The position numbers and the translations under genes were made by a program. A stretch of 64,000 bases of DNA from Hymenobacter frigidus (GTDB lineage: Bacteria > Bacteroidota > Bacteroidia > Cytophagales > Hymenobacteraceae). The stretch is from NCBI RefSeq assembly GCF_014640435.1, contig NZ_BMGY01000016.1, positions 1 to 64,000 on the forward strand, read 5' to 3'. Every line of letters begins with the position of its first letter. Position 1 is the stretch's first letter. This document shows, one piece after another, positions 29,772-41,776 of the stretch. The notes under the pieces were generated by a model, which worked only from the letters and a program-made list of their open reading frames with translations, did not search any database and was not told the DNA's origin.

Positions 29772-29819
29772 AGCCGCTTGATGCTTGTGGAGCCAATGCT
29801 TCGCAAGCATCAAGCGGCT
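29772..29819. repeat. Long perfect hairpin after rpoB
   Basis: AGCCGCTTGATGCTTG pairs perfectly with CAAGCATCAAGCGGCT across a 16-base loop. The loop and right arm also contain ATGCTTCGCAAGCAT, so an alternative smaller hairpin can form. It has no T tract. Confidence 0.7.
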
Positions 29820-30011
29820 TGACTGCCGGTAAGTAATAGGAGTGGCTAAATGAGCCGCTCTGGTAATAAAAAGTGAGAAAACGCTTCGGTGCCCGTCGCA
29901 TGAGAAGCTGTTCCGAGATACGGTCAGAACAGTACTTAATTCTCTACGCGGCCTAATCGAAGGCCTTCTCGCTTTTAGCCTACCGGTCAGATAAGAAGAA
30001 TTCGACCTTTT

Positions 30012-30060
30012 GAAAGTGCCTTTGCTCAACATACCTATCTGTTTCGCAAAGGCACTTTTC
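30012..30060 (+). terminator. Hairpin upstream of rpoC
   Basis: GAAAGTGCCTTTGC pairs with GCAAAGGCACTTTTC around a ~20-base loop, ending in TTTTCT. It is a possible attenuator or processing site 97 bases before rpoC. Confidence 0.5.
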
Positions 30061-30156
30061 TAAGAGTCAAACTGTTTGAAACTCTTGCATTCTTCTGGCG
30101 AAGAATGAGGCGTCAAACAGCTCAAAGCCAACAGCTAACAGCTTAAACCCAATCAA

Positions 30157-33100
30157 ATGGCTTTTGCAAAAAACAAGAAAATAGTTCAGGACTTCTCCAA
30201 AGTCACTATTTCGCTGGCCTCGCCCGAAGCAATTCTGGAGCGCAGCACCGGCGAAGTCGTGAAGCCTGAAACCATTAACTACCGCACGTACAAGCCCGAG
30301 ATGGGTGGCTTGTTCTGCGAGCGGATTTTTGGTCCGGTAAAGGACTGGGAATGCCACTGCGGTAAGTACAAGCGCATCCGCTACAAGGGCATCATCTGCG
30401 ACCGTTGCGGCGTGGAAGTGACCGAGAAAAAGGTGCGTCGTGAGCGCATGGGCCACATTGAGTTGGTGGTGCCCGTTGCCCACATTTGGTACTTCAAATC
30501 GCTCCCCAACAAAATCGGCTACCTGCTGGGCTTGCCCACCAAGAAGCTCGACCAGATTATCTATTACGAGCGGTACGTCGTAGTTCAGCCCGGTACCTTG
30601 GCTGAGGAAGGCGTACAGATTCTTGACTTCCTCACCGAGGACGAGTACCTGGACATCATCGACAAACTCCCCCGGGAGAACCAGATGTTGCCCAATGAGG
30701 ACCCCAACAAATTCATCGCCCGCATGGGTGCCGATGCCCTGCACATGTTGCTGGAGCGCATCAATCTGGACGAGCTGAGTTACTCATTGCGTGACTCCGC
30801 CGCCCACGAAACTTCGCAGCAGCGTAAGGCTGAAGCGTTGAAGCGCTTGCGTGTGGTAGAAGCTTTCCGTGACGCCGCTACCCGCGTGGAGAACCGCCCC
30901 GAGTGGATGGTCATCCGCATGGTGCCGGTGATTCCCCCGGAATTGCGCCCTCTTGTTCCGCTCGACGGTGGCCGTTTCGCTACTTCCGACTTGAACGATT
31001 TGTACCGTCGCGTTATCATCCGCAACAACCGTCTCAAGCGCCTGATTGAAATCAAAGCGCCCGAGGTGATTCTGCGGAACGAGAAGCGGATGCTGCAAGA
31101 GGCCGTCGATTCGCTGTTCGACAACTCGCGCAAGGTGAACGCCGTGCGTGCAGAAGGCAACCGTGCCCTGAAGTCGCTGTCCGACATGCTGAAAGGCAAG
31201 CAGGGCCGCTTCCGTCAGAACCTGCTTGGTAAGCGTGTCGACTACTCCGGTCGTTCGGTTATTGTGGTTGGTCCGGAGTTGAAACTGCACGAGTGCGGTC
31301 TGCCCAAGAACATGGCAGCCGAGCTGTTTAAGCCGTTCATTATCCGTAAGCTCATCGAGCGCGGTATTGTGAAAACGGTGAAATCGGCCAAGAAAATTGT
31401 GGACCGCAAGGACGCAGTGGTTTGGGACATCCTGGAAAATGTGCTGAAAGGCCACCCAGTATTGCTCAACCGGGCTCCTACGCTTCACCGTTTGGGTATC
31501 CAGGCGTTCCAGCCGCGCCTCATCGAGGGCAAGGCTATCCAACTGCACCCCCTCGTTTGTACGGCTTTCAACGCTGACTTTGACGGTGACCAGATGGCTG
31601 TGCACGTTCCCCTCGGACCGGCCGCTATTCTGGAAGCCTCCATGCTCATGCTGGCTTCGCACAACATCCTGAACCCCGCCAACGGCGCACCCATCGCGGT
31701 GCCGTCGCAGGACATGGTTTTGGGCTTGTACTACGTTACCAAGGGCAAGCGTAGCACCGACGACGAGAAGATTGAAGGCGAAGGCCGCGTGTTTTACTCG
31801 GACGAGGAAGTGGTTATCGCCCTCAACGAGAACAAGCTCTCGAAGCACGCCTACATCAAGGTGCGGACGCAGATTCGGGATGAGAACGACGAGATGGTGA
31901 CCAAGGTGATTGACACCGTGGCCGGCCGCGTCCTCTTCAACCAGATGATTCCGGCAGAAGTCGGTTTCGTGGACGAGCTGCTGACCAAAAAGAAGTTGCA
32001 GCAAATCATCTCGACGGTATTCAAGCGCACGGGCATGGCCCGCACCGCGCAGTTCCTGGACGACATCAAGACCCTCGGTTTCCAGTCGGCCTACAAAGGC
32101 GGCCTGAGCATGGGTCTGGGCGACATCCAGATTCCGAAAGAGAAGGACGAGCTGATTCTGCAAGCCCAGAACGACGTGAAAGCGGTAACCCAGAACTACC
32201 AGATGGGTCTGATTACCGACAACGAGCGTTACAACCAGGTCATCGACATCTGGACGCGCATCAACAACCAAATCACGGAAACGCTGATGGGTCGTTTGGA
32301 GCGCGAAAACCAGGGCTTCAACTCCATCTACATGATGATGCACTCGGGAGCCCGTGGCTCGCGCGAGCAGATTCGTCAGTTGGGCGGGATGCGTGGCCTG
32401 ATGGCCAAGCCCCAGAAGTCGCTGCAAGGCTCGATTGGCGAGATTATCGAAAACCCGATTCTGTCGAACTTCAAAGAAGGTCTGGACGTAATCGAGTACT
32501 TTATCTCGACCCACGGTGCCCGTAAGGGCTTGGCCGACACGGCCTTGAAAACGGCTGATGCCGGTTACCTGACCCGTCGTCTGCACGACGTGGCGCAGGA
32601 TGTGATTGTGAACGAGCAGGACTGCGGCACGCTGCGGGGCATCGACACGTTTGCGCTCAAGGACAACGAGGACGTGGTGGAGCTGCTGGCTGAACGCATC
32701 CTGGGCCGCGTGGCCGTGCACGACATCATCGAGCCCCGCACGGGCGAAATGATTTTGGTGGCGGGCAACGAAATCAACGAAGAAGTAACCCGTCGGGTTG
32801 ATTTGGCGGGCATCGAATCGGTGGAAATTCGCTCGGTGCTGACCTGCGAAAGCAAGCGCGGCATCTGCGCCAAGTGCTACGGCCGCAACCTGGCTTCGGG
32901 CCGCATGGTGCAGCGTGGTGAGGCTGTCGGTGTTATTGCCGCGCAGTCGATTGGGGAGCCCGGCACGCAGCTCACGTTGCGTACTTTCCACGTAGGTGGG
33001 GTGGCATCCAACATTGCGGTGGAGTCGAACATCAAAGCCAAGTTTGCGGGTGTGGTGGAGTTTGAGGACATCCGTACCGTGACCACCACCACCGCCGATG

Positions 33101-34509
33101 GCGTGAAGGGGGCCGTGGTAATGGGACGCTCGGGCGAAGTCCGCATCGTGGAGAAAGGCACCGGCCGCGTCTTCATGACCAACCACGTTCCCTATGGCTC
33201 GTTCATGCTCGTGAAGGAAGGGCAGGAAGTGGAGAAAGGCACTGAGTTGAACAACTGGGACCCGTACAACGCCGTGATTTTGGCCGAGTTCGACGGTACC
33301 GTGCAGTTCGATGCCATCACCGAAGGCGTGACGTATCGCGAGGAGTCGGACGAACAGACCGGTCACCGCGAGAAGGTTATTATCGAGTCGAAAGCGAAGG
33401 ACCAGAATCCGTCCATCATCATTCGCCCCGGTAAAAAGGGCGATGTTGAAGGCCAGAAAGGCTACAGCATTCCCGTGGGTACCCACTTGAACGTGGAGAA
33501 TAACGAGAAAATCAAGGCGGGCCATATCCTAGCCAAGATTCCGCGCTCGGTGGGCAAAACCCGTGACATCACGGGTGGTCTGCCCCGCGTAACGGAGCTG
33601 TTCGAAGCCCGGAACCCGTCGAACCCGGCCGTGGTGTCGGAAATCGATGGCGTGGTAACTTACGGTACCGTGAAACGCGGCAACCGTGAAATCTACGTTG
33701 AGTCGAAAGACGGTGTCAAGAAGAAGTACATGGTACCGCTGTCGAAGCACATTCTGGTGCAAGACAACGACTTTATCCGCGCCGGCATGCCGCTATCGGA
33801 TGGGGCCATCACGCCGTCCGACATCCTGAGCATTCAGGGTCCCGGTGCCGTGCAGGAGTACCTCGTGAACGAGATTCAGGAAGTGTACCGCTTGCAGGGC
33901 GTGAAAATCAACGACAAGCACATCGAGGTGATTGTGCGGCAGATGATGCAAAAAGTCGTGATTCTCGATGCCGGTGACACGTCGTTCCTCGAAAATCAGG
34001 TGATTGATAAAATCCTCTTCATGGCCGAGAACGACACGATTATCGACATGAAAGTCGTGACCGAAGCCGGTGACTCAGCCAACATGAAGCCCGGTCAGAT
34101 TGTGACGGCCCGTCGCCTCCGCGACGAGAACAGCAGCCTGAAACGCCGCGACCTGACCTTGGTGCAAGTGCGCGACGCGCAACCTTCGGTTTCGCGCCCC
34201 ACGTTGCAAGGCATCACGCAAGCGTCGTTGGGTACGGCCTCGTTTATCTCGGCGGCCTCTTTCCAGGAGACGACCAAGGTGCTGAGCGAAGCCGCTATTC
34301 GTGGCAAATCCGACCAGCTCTTGGGCTTGAAGGAGAATGTCATCGTCGGTCACCTCATTCCGGCCGGTACTGGCTTGCGCGAGTACACGCGTCAGATTGT
34401 AGGCTCGAAAGAGGAAATGGAGGCTGCATTAGCCGCCAAGGCTGCCGAAGAAGCAGTGCCTGTCAAGCGGCCCAGCCGCGCCGGCAAGCGCGAAGTGTCG
34501 GCTGAGTAA
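30157..34509 (+). CDS. rpoC: DNA-directed RNA polymerase subunit beta'
   Basis: A 1450-residue catalytic subunit. The N-terminal zinc site (CHCGKYKR and CDRCG), the Mg-binding NADFDGDQM (Asp474, Asp476, Asp478), the second zinc cluster ([16 protein letters not shown]) and the C-terminal clamp helices are present. The last ~20 residues are a variable Ala/Lys/Arg tail. A perfect terminator follows 24 bases after the stop, so the polymerase unit ends here. Confidence 0.99.
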   Translation: MAFAKNKKIVQDFSKVTISLASPEAILERSTGEVVKPETINYRTYKPEMGGLFCERIFGPVKDWECHCGKYKRIRYKGIICDRCGVEVTEKKVRRERMGHIELVVPVAHIWYFKSLPNKIGYLLGLPTKKLDQIIYYERYVVVQPGTLAEEGVQILDFLTEDEYLDIIDKLPRENQMLPNEDPNKFIARMGADALHMLLERINLDELSYSLRDSAAHETSQQRKAEALKRLRVVEAFRDAATRVENRPEWMVIRMVPVIPPELRPLVPLDGGRFATSDLNDLYRRVIIRNNRLKRLIEIKAPEVILRNEKRMLQEAVDSLFDNSRKVNAVRAEGNRALKSLSDMLKGKQGRFRQNLLGKRVDYSGRSVIVVGPELKLHECGLPKNMAAELFKPFIIRKLIERGIVKTVKSAKKIVDRKDAVVWDILENVLKGHPVLLNRAPTLHRLGIQAFQPRLIEGKAIQLHPLVCTAFNADFDGDQMAVHVPLGPAAILEASMLMLASHNILNPANGAPIAVPSQDMVLGLYYVTKGKRSTDDEKIEGEGRVFYSDEEVVIALNENKLSKHAYIKVRTQIRDENDEMVTKVIDTVAGRVLFNQMIPAEVGFVDELLTKKKLQQIISTVFKRTGMARTAQFLDDIKTLGFQSAYKGGLSMGLGDIQIPKEKDELILQAQNDVKAVTQNYQMGLITDNERYNQVIDIWTRINNQITETLMGRLERENQGFNSIYMMMHSGARGSREQIRQLGGMRGLMAKPQKSLQGSIGEIIENPILSNFKEGLDVIEYFISTHGARKGLADTALKTADAGYLTRRLHDVAQDVIVNEQDCGTLRGIDTFALKDNEDVVELLAERILGRVAVHDIIEPRTGEMILVAGNEINEEVTRRVDLAGIESVEIRSVLTCESKRGICAKCYGRNLASGRMVQRGEAVGVIAAQSIGEPGTQLTLRTFHVGGVASNIAVESNIKAKFAGVVEFEDIRTVTTTTADGVKGAVVMGRSGEVRIVEKGTGRVFMTNHVPYGSFMLVKEGQEVEKGTELNNWDPYNAVILAEFDGTVQFDAITEGVTYREESDEQTGHREKVIIESKAKDQNPSIIIRPGKKGDVEGQKGYSIPVGTHLNVENNEKIKAGHILAKIPRSVGKTRDITGGLPRVTELFEARNPSNPAVVSEIDGVVTYGTVKRGNREIYVESKDGVKKKYMVPLSKHILVQDNDFIRAGMPLSDGAITPSDILSIQGPGAVQEYLVNEIQEVYRLQGVKINDKHIEVIVRQMMQKVVILDAGDTSFLENQVIDKILFMAENDTIIDMKVVTEAGDSANMKPGQIVTARRLRDENSSLKRRDLTLVQVRDAQPSVSRPTLQGITQASLGTASFISAASFQETTKVLSEAAIRGKSDQLLGLKENVIVGHLIPAGTGLREYTRQIVGSKEEMEAALAAKAAEEAVPVKRPSRAGKREVSAE

Positions 34510-34533
34510 GCCAACCCTTTAAAGCAAGAAGAG

Positions 34534-34564
34534 GCCGACCGGTGCAAACCGGTCGGCTTTTTTG
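34534..34564 (+). terminator. rpoC terminator
   Basis: A perfect 10-bp stem GCCGACCGGT / ACCGGTCGGC with a GCAA tetraloop, followed by TTTTTTG. A classic intrinsic terminator. Confidence 0.93.
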
Positions 34565-34581
34565 TTTTCCTTTGTTAGAAC

Positions 34582-34710
34582 ATGGATAACGTCCCATCAG
34601 GAACCATTTTCTGTAGGATTGCAAAGCGACTAGGGAAGGTTATTGCAGTAACACTTTGCTTATTCGTGGTCTTTATGCTTCTTCTCATATACAGGGCTGA
34701 TTCCATGTAA
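34582..34710 (+). CDS. Possible 42-residue single-span membrane protein
   Basis: An ATG-to-TAA frame of 43 codons in the gap between the rpoC terminator and the DUF3467 gene. The product has a basic segment (RIAKRLGK) followed by a hydrophobic stretch VIAVTLCLFVVFMLLLIY and a short polar end, the form of a small inner-membrane protein with its N-terminus inside. No family is recognised and no promoter was found. Base composition is more AT-rich than neighbours. It could be chance; conservation in relatives would decide. Confidence 0.4.
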   Translation: MDNVPSGTIFCRIAKRLGKVIAVTLCLFVVFMLLLIYRADSM

Positions 34711-34729
34711 CCAATCTTTCAGAAAGACT

Positions 34730-35053
34730 ATGCAACCAACCGACCAAAACCCGGACCCCAACGCCATCAACATTGAGCTTTCCGAAGCCATGGCCGAGGG
34801 CGAATACGCCAACCTCGCCATGATTGCGCACAGCAACAGCGAGTTCGTGATTGATTTCATCCGCATGATGCCCGGCCTGCCCAAGGCCAAGGTGAAGGCG
34901 CGTATCGTCGTCACGCCTGAGCACGCCAAGCGCCTCCTGCAAGCTCTCACGGAGAACATCGAGCGGTTTGAGGCCGCCTTTGGGCCCATCAAGATGCAGA
35001 ACGAAGCCCCGAGTTACCCGATGAACTTCGGCGGCGCGGTAGGGGAGGCGTAA
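34730..35053 (+). CDS. DUF3467-family protein
   Basis: A 107-residue cytoplasmic protein matching the DUF3467 pattern: INIELSEAMAEGEYANLAMI, then SEFVIDFIRMMPG and RIVVTPEHAKRLLQALTENI. The function is unknown in the literature I can recall. The family is commonly found beside rpoC in Bacteroidota, which suggests a conserved but undefined link to gene expression. The strong antisense frame over the same bases was rejected. A terminator follows. Confidence 0.85.
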   Translation: MQPTDQNPDPNAINIELSEAMAEGEYANLAMIAHSNSEFVIDFIRMMPGLPKAKVKARIVVTPEHAKRLLQALTENIERFEAAFGPIKMQNEAPSYPMNFGGAVGEA

Positions 35054-35077
35054 GCTGAACTGGAAGCTTTAGCTGCT

Positions 35078-35112
35078 AAAGCGTCTTCACTAGATAGTGG
35101 AGGCGCTTTTTT
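35078..35112 (+). terminator. Terminator after the DUF3467 gene
   Basis: AAAGCGTCTTCAC pairs with GTGGAGGCGCTTT (two G-T) around a 6-base loop, followed by TTT. Confidence 0.8.
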
Positions 35113-35115
35113 GCT

Positions 35116-35236
35116 GCCCCTCCGGCAACCTCACTCCCTGACCCCCTCTCCAAAAGAGAGGGGAAACCGGTCTTGCGCAGGCGTCAGGCGCCCCTCTCTT
35201 CTGGAGAGGGGCCGGGGGTGAGGTTGCCGGAGGGGC
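35116..35236. repeat. Palindromic repeat, family 2, copy A
   Basis: An 18-bp perfect outer stem, arms GCCCCTCCGGCAACCTCA and its complement, encloses two inner pairs of CCCCTCTC and GAGAGGGG. The segment GCGTCAGGCGCCCCTCTC recurs in altered form after 40310. It lies between the DUF3467 terminator and the rpsL promoter. Confidence 0.8.
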
Positions 35237-35276
35237 GACTTCGCAACAGCTACAGAAAATTAACATCCTCACGCTG

Positions 35277-35308
35277 TTTGCTATTGCGGCGAAATAATCT
35301 TACCTTTG
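35277..35308 (+). promoter_or_regulatory. Promoter of the str unit (rpsL)
   Basis: TTTG at 35277-35280, a 20-base spacer, TACCTTTG at 35301-35308, then CAAGCC. The start codon of rpsL is 47 bases downstream. Confidence 0.78.
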
Positions 35309-35355
35309 CAAGCCAAATTTCAGGGGCAAACGGCTCCAAACAAACCATCCACTAA

Positions 35356-35778
35356 ATGCCAACCATCAATCAGTTAGTACGAAAAGGCCGTGAGGCTTTG
35401 ACTACCAAGTCGAAGTCGCCCGCCCTTGATTCGTGCCCGCAGCGTCGGGGCGTGTGCACCCGTGTGTACACCACCACGCCTAAGAAGCCGAACTCGGCTA
35501 TGCGCAAAGTGGCCCGTGTGCGCCTTACCAACGGTAAGGAAGTAAACGCATACATCCCCGGTGAAGGCCACAACCTCCAGGAACACAGCATTGTGCTGAT
35601 TCGTGGCGGCCGGGTTAAAGACTTGCCAGGCGTGCGTTACCACATTATCCGTGGCGCCCTGGACACCGCCGGTGTAAGCGGCCGCACGCAGCGCCGTTCG
35701 AAGTACGGTGCCAAGCGTCCGAAGCCCGGTCAGCCCGTAGTGGCCGCCAAGGGTGCACCCGCTAAGAAGAAGAAATAA
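35356..35778 (+). CDS. rpsL: 30S ribosomal protein S12
   Basis: A 140-residue decoding-centre protein. The conserved loops [11 protein letters not shown] and [14 protein letters not shown] carry the Lys and Pro positions linked to streptomycin resistance; both look wild type. A basic C-terminal extension ([17 protein letters not shown]) makes it longer than E. coli S12 (124). It is the first gene of the str unit. Confidence 0.99.
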   Translation: MPTINQLVRKGREALTTKSKSPALDSCPQRRGVCTRVYTTTPKKPNSAMRKVARVRLTNGKEVNAYIPGEGHNLQEHSIVLIRGGRVKDLPGVRYHIIRGALDTAGVSGRTQRRSKYGAKRPKPGQPVVAAKGAPAKKKK

Positions 35779-35782
35779 TTTA

Positions 35783-35865
35783 TTAGTTGTCAGTTGCCAG
35801 TAATCAATTGCCGGGGTGTGTAAATCCTGATAATTGACCGCTGGCAACTAACAACTGACAACTAA
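35783..35865. repeat. Inverted repeat between rpsL and rpsG
   Basis: Left arm TTAGTTGTCAGTTGCCAG; right arm is its complement with one extra 7-base word (rev-comp TTAGTTG). Outer words TAATCAATT and AATTGACC also match. The arm is internally repetitive and G/T-rich. Confidence 0.65.
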
Positions 35866-35873
35866 ATAAACCA

Positions 35874-36341
35874 ATGAGAAAGTCAAAACCAAAGAAGCGC
35901 ATCTTGCTGCCGGACCCTAAATACAAGGAGACGCTGGTGACCCGCTTTGTGAACTACATGATGTACGATGGTAAGAAAAACCTGGCCTACACCATTTTCT
36001 ACGATGCCTGCGACCTCGTAGAGGCCCGCACTAAGGAAAGCGGCCTCGAAATGTGGCGCAAAGCGTTGAACAACGTGATGCCGACCGTGGAAGTGAAAAG
36101 CCGCCGCGTAGGTGGTGCCACTTTTCAGGTTCCGATTGAAGTGCGCGCAGACCGCCGCATTTCGGTAGGTGCTAAATGGATGATTCAGTACGCGCGTCGT
36201 CGTGGTGAGAAGACCATGAAGGACAAGCTGGCTGGCGAAATCATCGCTGCTGCTAAAGGTGAAGGTGCTGCCGTTAAGAAGAAAGACGACACCCATCGCA
36301 TGGCCGAGGCTAACAAAGCCTTCTCGCACTTCCGATTCTAA
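35874..36341 (+). CDS. rpsG: 30S ribosomal protein S7
   Basis: A 155-residue primary 16S-binding protein that nucleates the 30S head. [18 protein letters not shown] opens it, [20 protein letters not shown] is the signature and [15 protein letters not shown] the end. In E. coli S7 represses this operon; here the long hairpins on both sides of the gene are candidate control sites, though no S7 target was identified. Confidence 0.99.
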   Translation: MRKSKPKKRILLPDPKYKETLVTRFVNYMMYDGKKNLAYTIFYDACDLVEARTKESGLEMWRKALNNVMPTVEVKSRRVGGATFQVPIEVRADRRISVGAKWMIQYARRRGEKTMKDKLAGEIIAAAKGEGAAVKKKDDTHRMAEANKAFSHFRF

Positions 36342-36350
36342 TCAGCTTTT

Positions 36351-36433
36351 AGCAGCTTGGGGTCTTAGGTTCTTGGATTTTTTTGACGGACTGTTCTGTT
36401 AAACGACCCAAGACTCTAAGACCCCAAGTCGCT
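36351..36433. repeat. Inverted repeat between rpsG and fusA
   Basis: AGCAGCTTGGGGTCTTAGG and its near complement (right side CTAAGACCCCAAGTCGCT) match at about 22 of 26 positions. The left arm is G/T-rich with CTTGG/CTTAG words. It ends 18 bases before the fusA start. Confidence 0.65.
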
Positions 36434-36451
36434 AAGACCCTAACCGAAATC

Positions 36452-38590
<2,139 letters not shown>

Positions 38591-38629
38591 TACCGGTCAC
38601 TAACTTGGTCAATCGGACCAAAACCACCA

Positions 38630-38935
38630 ATGAATCAGAAAATTCGCATTAAGCTGAAGTCCTACGACCACAACCTCGTAGACAAATCGGCCGAGAAAAT
38701 CGTGAAAGCAGTGAAGGCCACCGGTGCCATCGTTAGCGGCCCGATTCCTTTGCCGACCCAAAAAGAAAGGTTCACCGTGTTGCGCTCGCCCCACGTGAAC
38801 AAGAAGAGCCGGGAGCAATTCCAGCTTTGCACCTACAAGCGCCTTGTGGACATCTTCTCGACTTCATCGAAGACCGTGGATGCACTCATGAAGTTGGAAT
38901 TGCCCAGCGGCGTTGACGTAGAAATCAAAGTCTGA
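38630..38935 (+). CDS. rpsJ: 30S ribosomal protein S10
   Basis: A 101-residue head protein that also partners NusB in antitermination. [40 protein letters not shown] and [17 protein letters not shown] are the family blocks. In most bacteria it is followed at once by rplC; here a perfect terminator and an unrelated membrane-protein gene come first, so rpsJ is the last gene of the str unit. Confidence 0.99.
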   Translation: MNQKIRIKLKSYDHNLVDKSAEKIVKAVKATGAIVSGPIPLPTQKERFTVLRSPHVNKKSREQFQLCTYKRLVDIFSTSSKTVDALMKLELPSGVDVEIKV

Positions 38936-38957
38936 GGATTCGATTTCAGTGTTAATT

Positions 38958-39000
38958 AAGAAAAAGCCCCCCCGCATTACTGCGGGGGGGCTTTTTCTTT
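38958..39000 (+). terminator. Terminator after rpsJ
   Basis: A ~19-bp perfect stem with seven C-G pairs (AAGAAAAAGCCCCCCCGCA and complement), around a TTAC loop and ending in TTTTTCTTT. Very strong. It separates rpsJ from rplC transcription. Confidence 0.95.
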
Positions 39001-39029
39001 AGAACTTGCGGGGCTACCACTATGCACCT

Positions 39030-40310
39030 ATGCCATTACAATCCATCTTTACCCTTGCCCGCCTGCACCGGGCCGCCTTGTTCTTCTGTGGCTGCGTCAT
39101 CGTCGGTATCTTCATTGCCAATTGGTTTCGCATATTGCCAAGTATCGGTATGGCGGGTATCGCCGTGACGGGCCTTGTATATGCGGCCGCGTACCGCCGC
39201 GTAGCCCACTGGAACCTATGGCCGGTGTTCGGCAGCCTGTTTCTGGTGTTTCTCGTGCACCTTCTACAAGGCTTCAACACCGAAACCGCCAGTATGGGAG
39301 AGTACGGCAGGGACGTGGTGCTGCAACTGCCGTTTCTGGCGTTGCCATTGGGTTTCTGGCTGCTACCTGCCTTGCCCGGCCGCTACTTGCGGTGGCTATG
39401 GCTGCTATTAATAGGTATGACAGTGCTGGCTGCTACTGGCGCGACCATCAACTACCTGCTACACGCCCGCGAAATCAACGAAAGCTACCTCCACTCGAAG
39501 GTGATGCCGACGGAACCGGACCATATCCGTTTTAGCCTCATTATCACTTTGGCCATCGCGGCCGCCACATTGTTGCTGGCGCATGAAGCCCTGCGAACGG
39601 TGTGGAGACGTTGGGTTGGTGGAGCCATTGTAGTGCTGGCGCTTTTTCTGCATTTGTTGGCGGTGCGCAGCGGCGAAATGACCTTCTACGCCTTGGGCGG
39701 TCTGTCTATTTTGTGGTTGGTGCTTCGCAAGCGACAGTGGAAACAAGCCGGCGCACTGGCGGCGGTACTGGTGTTGCTACCAGTCTTCAGCTTCGTGGCA
39801 TTTCCCACATTTCGTAATAAGTTCTACAATACCCAGGAGGACGTAGGCAAGGTTAAGCAAACTAATAGTGCGGAAGGCAAGAACTACTCCATCGCCGCAC
39901 GGGTGTATTCCTACAAAGCCGCGCTAGCCGTATGGCAGGACAACAAGCTAGTAGGAGTGGGGAAGCCGGACTTGGAAGGGGAGATGGCTAAGCGCTATGC
40001 TACGCTCTACCCCGAAATGGGTGCCAAGTTCTACATCCAACCCCACAACCAGTACCTCTACAATCTAGCCGCCTACGGTGCTTTGGGCTTGCTAATATTC
40101 TGCATCGGCCTTTTCTACCCCGCGTGGTGGGCCCGCCGCAAACGCGCGCCGCTGCTGCTTGCCCAATATGTGAGCATTGCCCTTTCCTTCTTGGTCGAAT
40201 ACACGCTGGAAACGCAGATTGGCCTCGCCTTTGTGGTGTTCATCTTGCTACTTGCACTGCAAGGCTCCCTGCCCTACGAGGAAGAGGACAAGACCTGGCG
40301 TCCAGCCTAG
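39030..40310 (+). CDS. O-antigen-ligase/polymerase-like membrane protein
   Basis: A 426-residue polytopic inner-membrane protein with about ten or more hydrophobic segments. A large loop near residues 270-350 ends in QPHNQYLYNLAAYGALGLL, which fits the Wzy_C (WaaL/O-antigen ligase) region where PHN-x-hydrophobic is conserved. Such enzymes join or polymerise surface glycans. It lies between rpsJ and rplC, a place normally free of other genes, after a strong terminator. No promoter of its own was recognised. ATG 39030 is preferred to an in-frame TTG at 39006. Confidence 0.82.
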   Translation: MPLQSIFTLARLHRAALFFCGCVIVGIFIANWFRILPSIGMAGIAVTGLVYAAAYRRVAHWNLWPVFGSLFLVFLVHLLQGFNTETASMGEYGRDVVLQLPFLALPLGFWLLPALPGRYLRWLWLLLIGMTVLAATGATINYLLHAREINESYLHSKVMPTEPDHIRFSLIITLAIAAATLLLAHEALRTVWRRWVGGAIVVLALFLHLLAVRSGEMTFYALGGLSILWLVLRKRQWKQAGALAAVLVLLPVFSFVAFPTFRNKFYNTQEDVGKVKQTNSAEGKNYSIAARVYSYKAALAVWQDNKLVGVGKPDLEGEMAKRYATLYPEMGAKFYIQPHNQYLYNLAAYGALGLLIFCIGLFYPAWWARRKRAPLLLAQYVSIALSFLVEYTLETQIGLAFVVFILLLALQGSLPYEEEDKTWRPA

Positions 40311-40358
40311 CGTCAGGCTCCCCCTCTCCATGGGAGAGGAGGGTGAGGTTCTCGCCAG
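40311..40358. repeat. Palindromic repeat, family 2, copy B (short)
   Basis: GCGTCAGGCTCCCCCTCTCC ... GGGAGAGGAGGGTGAGGTT aligns with the right half of the repeat at 35116-35236. It starts at the stop codon of the O-antigen-ligase-like gene, so the end of that gene may be repeat-derived. Confidence 0.65.
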
Positions 40359-40414
40359 AACGGCCGCACTTGCGCGAGCTAACCGCCTCACCCAGAAAAT
40401 ATTTCCAATCCTGC

Positions 40415-40446
40415 TTGTGATTCCCAAGCCTTTTTTCCTATCTTTG
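40415..40446 (+). promoter_or_regulatory. Promoter of the S10 unit (rplC)
   Basis: TTG at 40415-40417, a 21-base spacer, TATCTTTG at 40439-40446, followed by CACTCCC. The rplC start is 62 bases downstream. It explains how the S10 genes are expressed after the terminator and the inserted gene. Confidence 0.78.
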
Positions 40447-40508
40447 CACTCCCTTAGCGAAAACGGCACTCGGTCGTTTTCTTTTTGTGTCATTTAATCA
40501 TTAACAGA

Positions 40509-41129
40509 ATGCCTGGCATCATCGGTAAGAAAATCGGTATGACAAGCCTCTTCACTCCGGATGGGAAAAACATTCCCTGCACGCTCATTGAAGCGGGTCC
40601 GTGCGTAGTGACGCAGGTTAAGACTATCGCGAATGACGGCTACACCGCCATTCAAATTGGGTACGGCGAGAAGAAAGTGAAGAACACCACCAAAGCCTTG
40701 GTAGGTCACTTCACGAAAGCCGGTACTACCCCCAAGAAAAAATTGGTCGAATTCCGCCTCGACGCCGAATCGACCTACGCCGCCGGCGCAATCATCGACG
40801 CTACCCTCTTTGCCGAAGGCGAATTTGTGGACGTTGTTGGTACCTCCAAAGGCAAAGGTTTCCAGGGCGTTGTGAAGCGTTATAACTTCCAGGGTGTTGG
40901 TGGCCAGACCCACGGTCAGCACAACCGCCTGCGTCACCCCGGTTCTATCGGTGCGTGCTCTTGGCCTTCGCGCGTATTCAAAGGAATGCGCATGGGTGGC
41001 CGGATGGGCAACGACCGCGTGAAAGTGCAGAACCTGAAGGTGATGCGCGTAGTAGGCGACAAGAACCTGATTCTGGTGAGCGGCTCGATTCCCGGTGCTA
41101 AGAATTCTTACGTGGTAATCGAGAAATAG
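40509..41129 (+). CDS. rplC: 50S ribosomal protein L3
   Basis: A 206-residue early-assembly protein whose loop reaches the peptidyl-transferase centre. [17 protein letters not shown] opens it; [17 protein letters not shown] and the loop [20 protein letters not shown] are conserved, as is the Gln in GGQTHGQHN that is methylated in some species. The ATG at 40509 is canonical; an in-frame start at 40485 lies just after the promoter. First gene of the interrupted S10 operon. Confidence 0.99.
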   Translation: MPGIIGKKIGMTSLFTPDGKNIPCTLIEAGPCVVTQVKTIANDGYTAIQIGYGEKKVKNTTKALVGHFTKAGTTPKKKLVEFRLDAESTYAAGAIIDATLFAEGEFVDVVGTSKGKGFQGVVKRYNFQGVGGQTHGQHNRLRHPGSIGACSWPSRVFKGMRMGGRMGNDRVKVQNLKVMRVVGDKNLILVSGSIPGAKNSYVVIEK

Positions 41130-41137
41130 ACGATACG

Positions 41138-41776
41138 ATGGAACTCGCAGTATACAGCCTCAAAGGCGAAGACACCGGCCGCAAGGTGACCCTGTCTGAC
41201 GCCATCTTCGGTCTCGAAGTAAACGAGCACGTGATGTACTTGGACGTGAAGCAGTACTTGGCCAACCAGCGCCAGGGCACGCACAAATCCAAGCAGCGGA
41301 ACGAGGTGCACGGCACCACGAAGAAACTGAAGAAACAGAAAGGTACGGGCGGTGCCCGCGCCGGCAGCATGAAGTCAGGTGTGTTCGTAGGTGGTGGCCG
41401 GATGTTCGGTCCGCAGCCCCGCGACTACAATTTCAAGCTGAACAAGAAGACCAAGCGCGTAGCTCGCCTCTCGGCTTTGTCCAGCTTGGCCAAAGACGGC
41501 AAAATCTCCATTGTGGAGAACATTGCCATGGACGCTCCCCGCACCAAGGACTTCGTTGCCATCATTGACGGCCTCAAGCTGAACAATGGCAAAAAGACCA
41601 TGCTCGTGACCGGTGAGGTCAATAAGAACGTCATCCTTAGCGCCCGCAACCTGCAGAAAGTGAAAGTGTCGACGCCTATCGGCCTCAACACCCACGACCT
41701 GTTGAACACGGACACGCTCCTGATTTCGGAAGACGGCATGGCTTCATTGGTTGAACTCTATAGCACCGCCGAATAA
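41138..41776 (+). CDS. rplD: 50S ribosomal protein L4
   Basis: A 212-residue exit-tunnel protein; in E. coli L4 also represses the S10 operon. The tunnel loop QKGTGGARAGSMKSGVFVGG is present, although the usual Pro-Trp-rich segment reads RMFGPQPRDY here. It begins 8 bases after rplC and its stop overlaps the rplW start (TAATG). Confidence 0.98.
   Translation: MELAVYSLKGEDTGRKVTLSDAIFGLEVNEHVMYLDVKQYLANQRQGTHKSKQRNEVHGTTKKLKKQKGTGGARAGSMKSGVFVGGGRMFGPQPRDYNFKLNKKTKRVARLSALSSLAKDGKISIVENIAMDAPRTKDFVAIIDGLKLNNGKKTMLVTGEVNKNVILSARNLQKVKVSTPIGLNTHDLLNTDTLLISEDGMASLVELYSTAE

Larger units (their letters stand above)
29767..30156 (+). other. Structured non-coding spacer between rpoB and rpoC
   Basis: A 390-base gap with no convincing ORF. 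It contains a 16-bp perfect hairpin at 29772-29819, a second long hairpin at 30012-30060 and A/T-rich sequence between. No TAnnTTTG promoter for rpoC was found, so rpoC may depend on read-through, or it has a promoter that I cannot recognise. Confidence 0.6.

Noticed and set aside
30784..33525. A 913-codon open frame antisense to rpoC
   Set aside because: It lies wholly over conserved rpoC codons. Long antisense frames arise from GC-rich, biased codon use; the peptide is rich in His, Val and Leu and shows no domain.
34660..34992. A 110-codon frame antisense to the DUF3467 gene
   Set aside because: The sense frame matches the DUF3467 pattern and lies in its usual place after rpoC.
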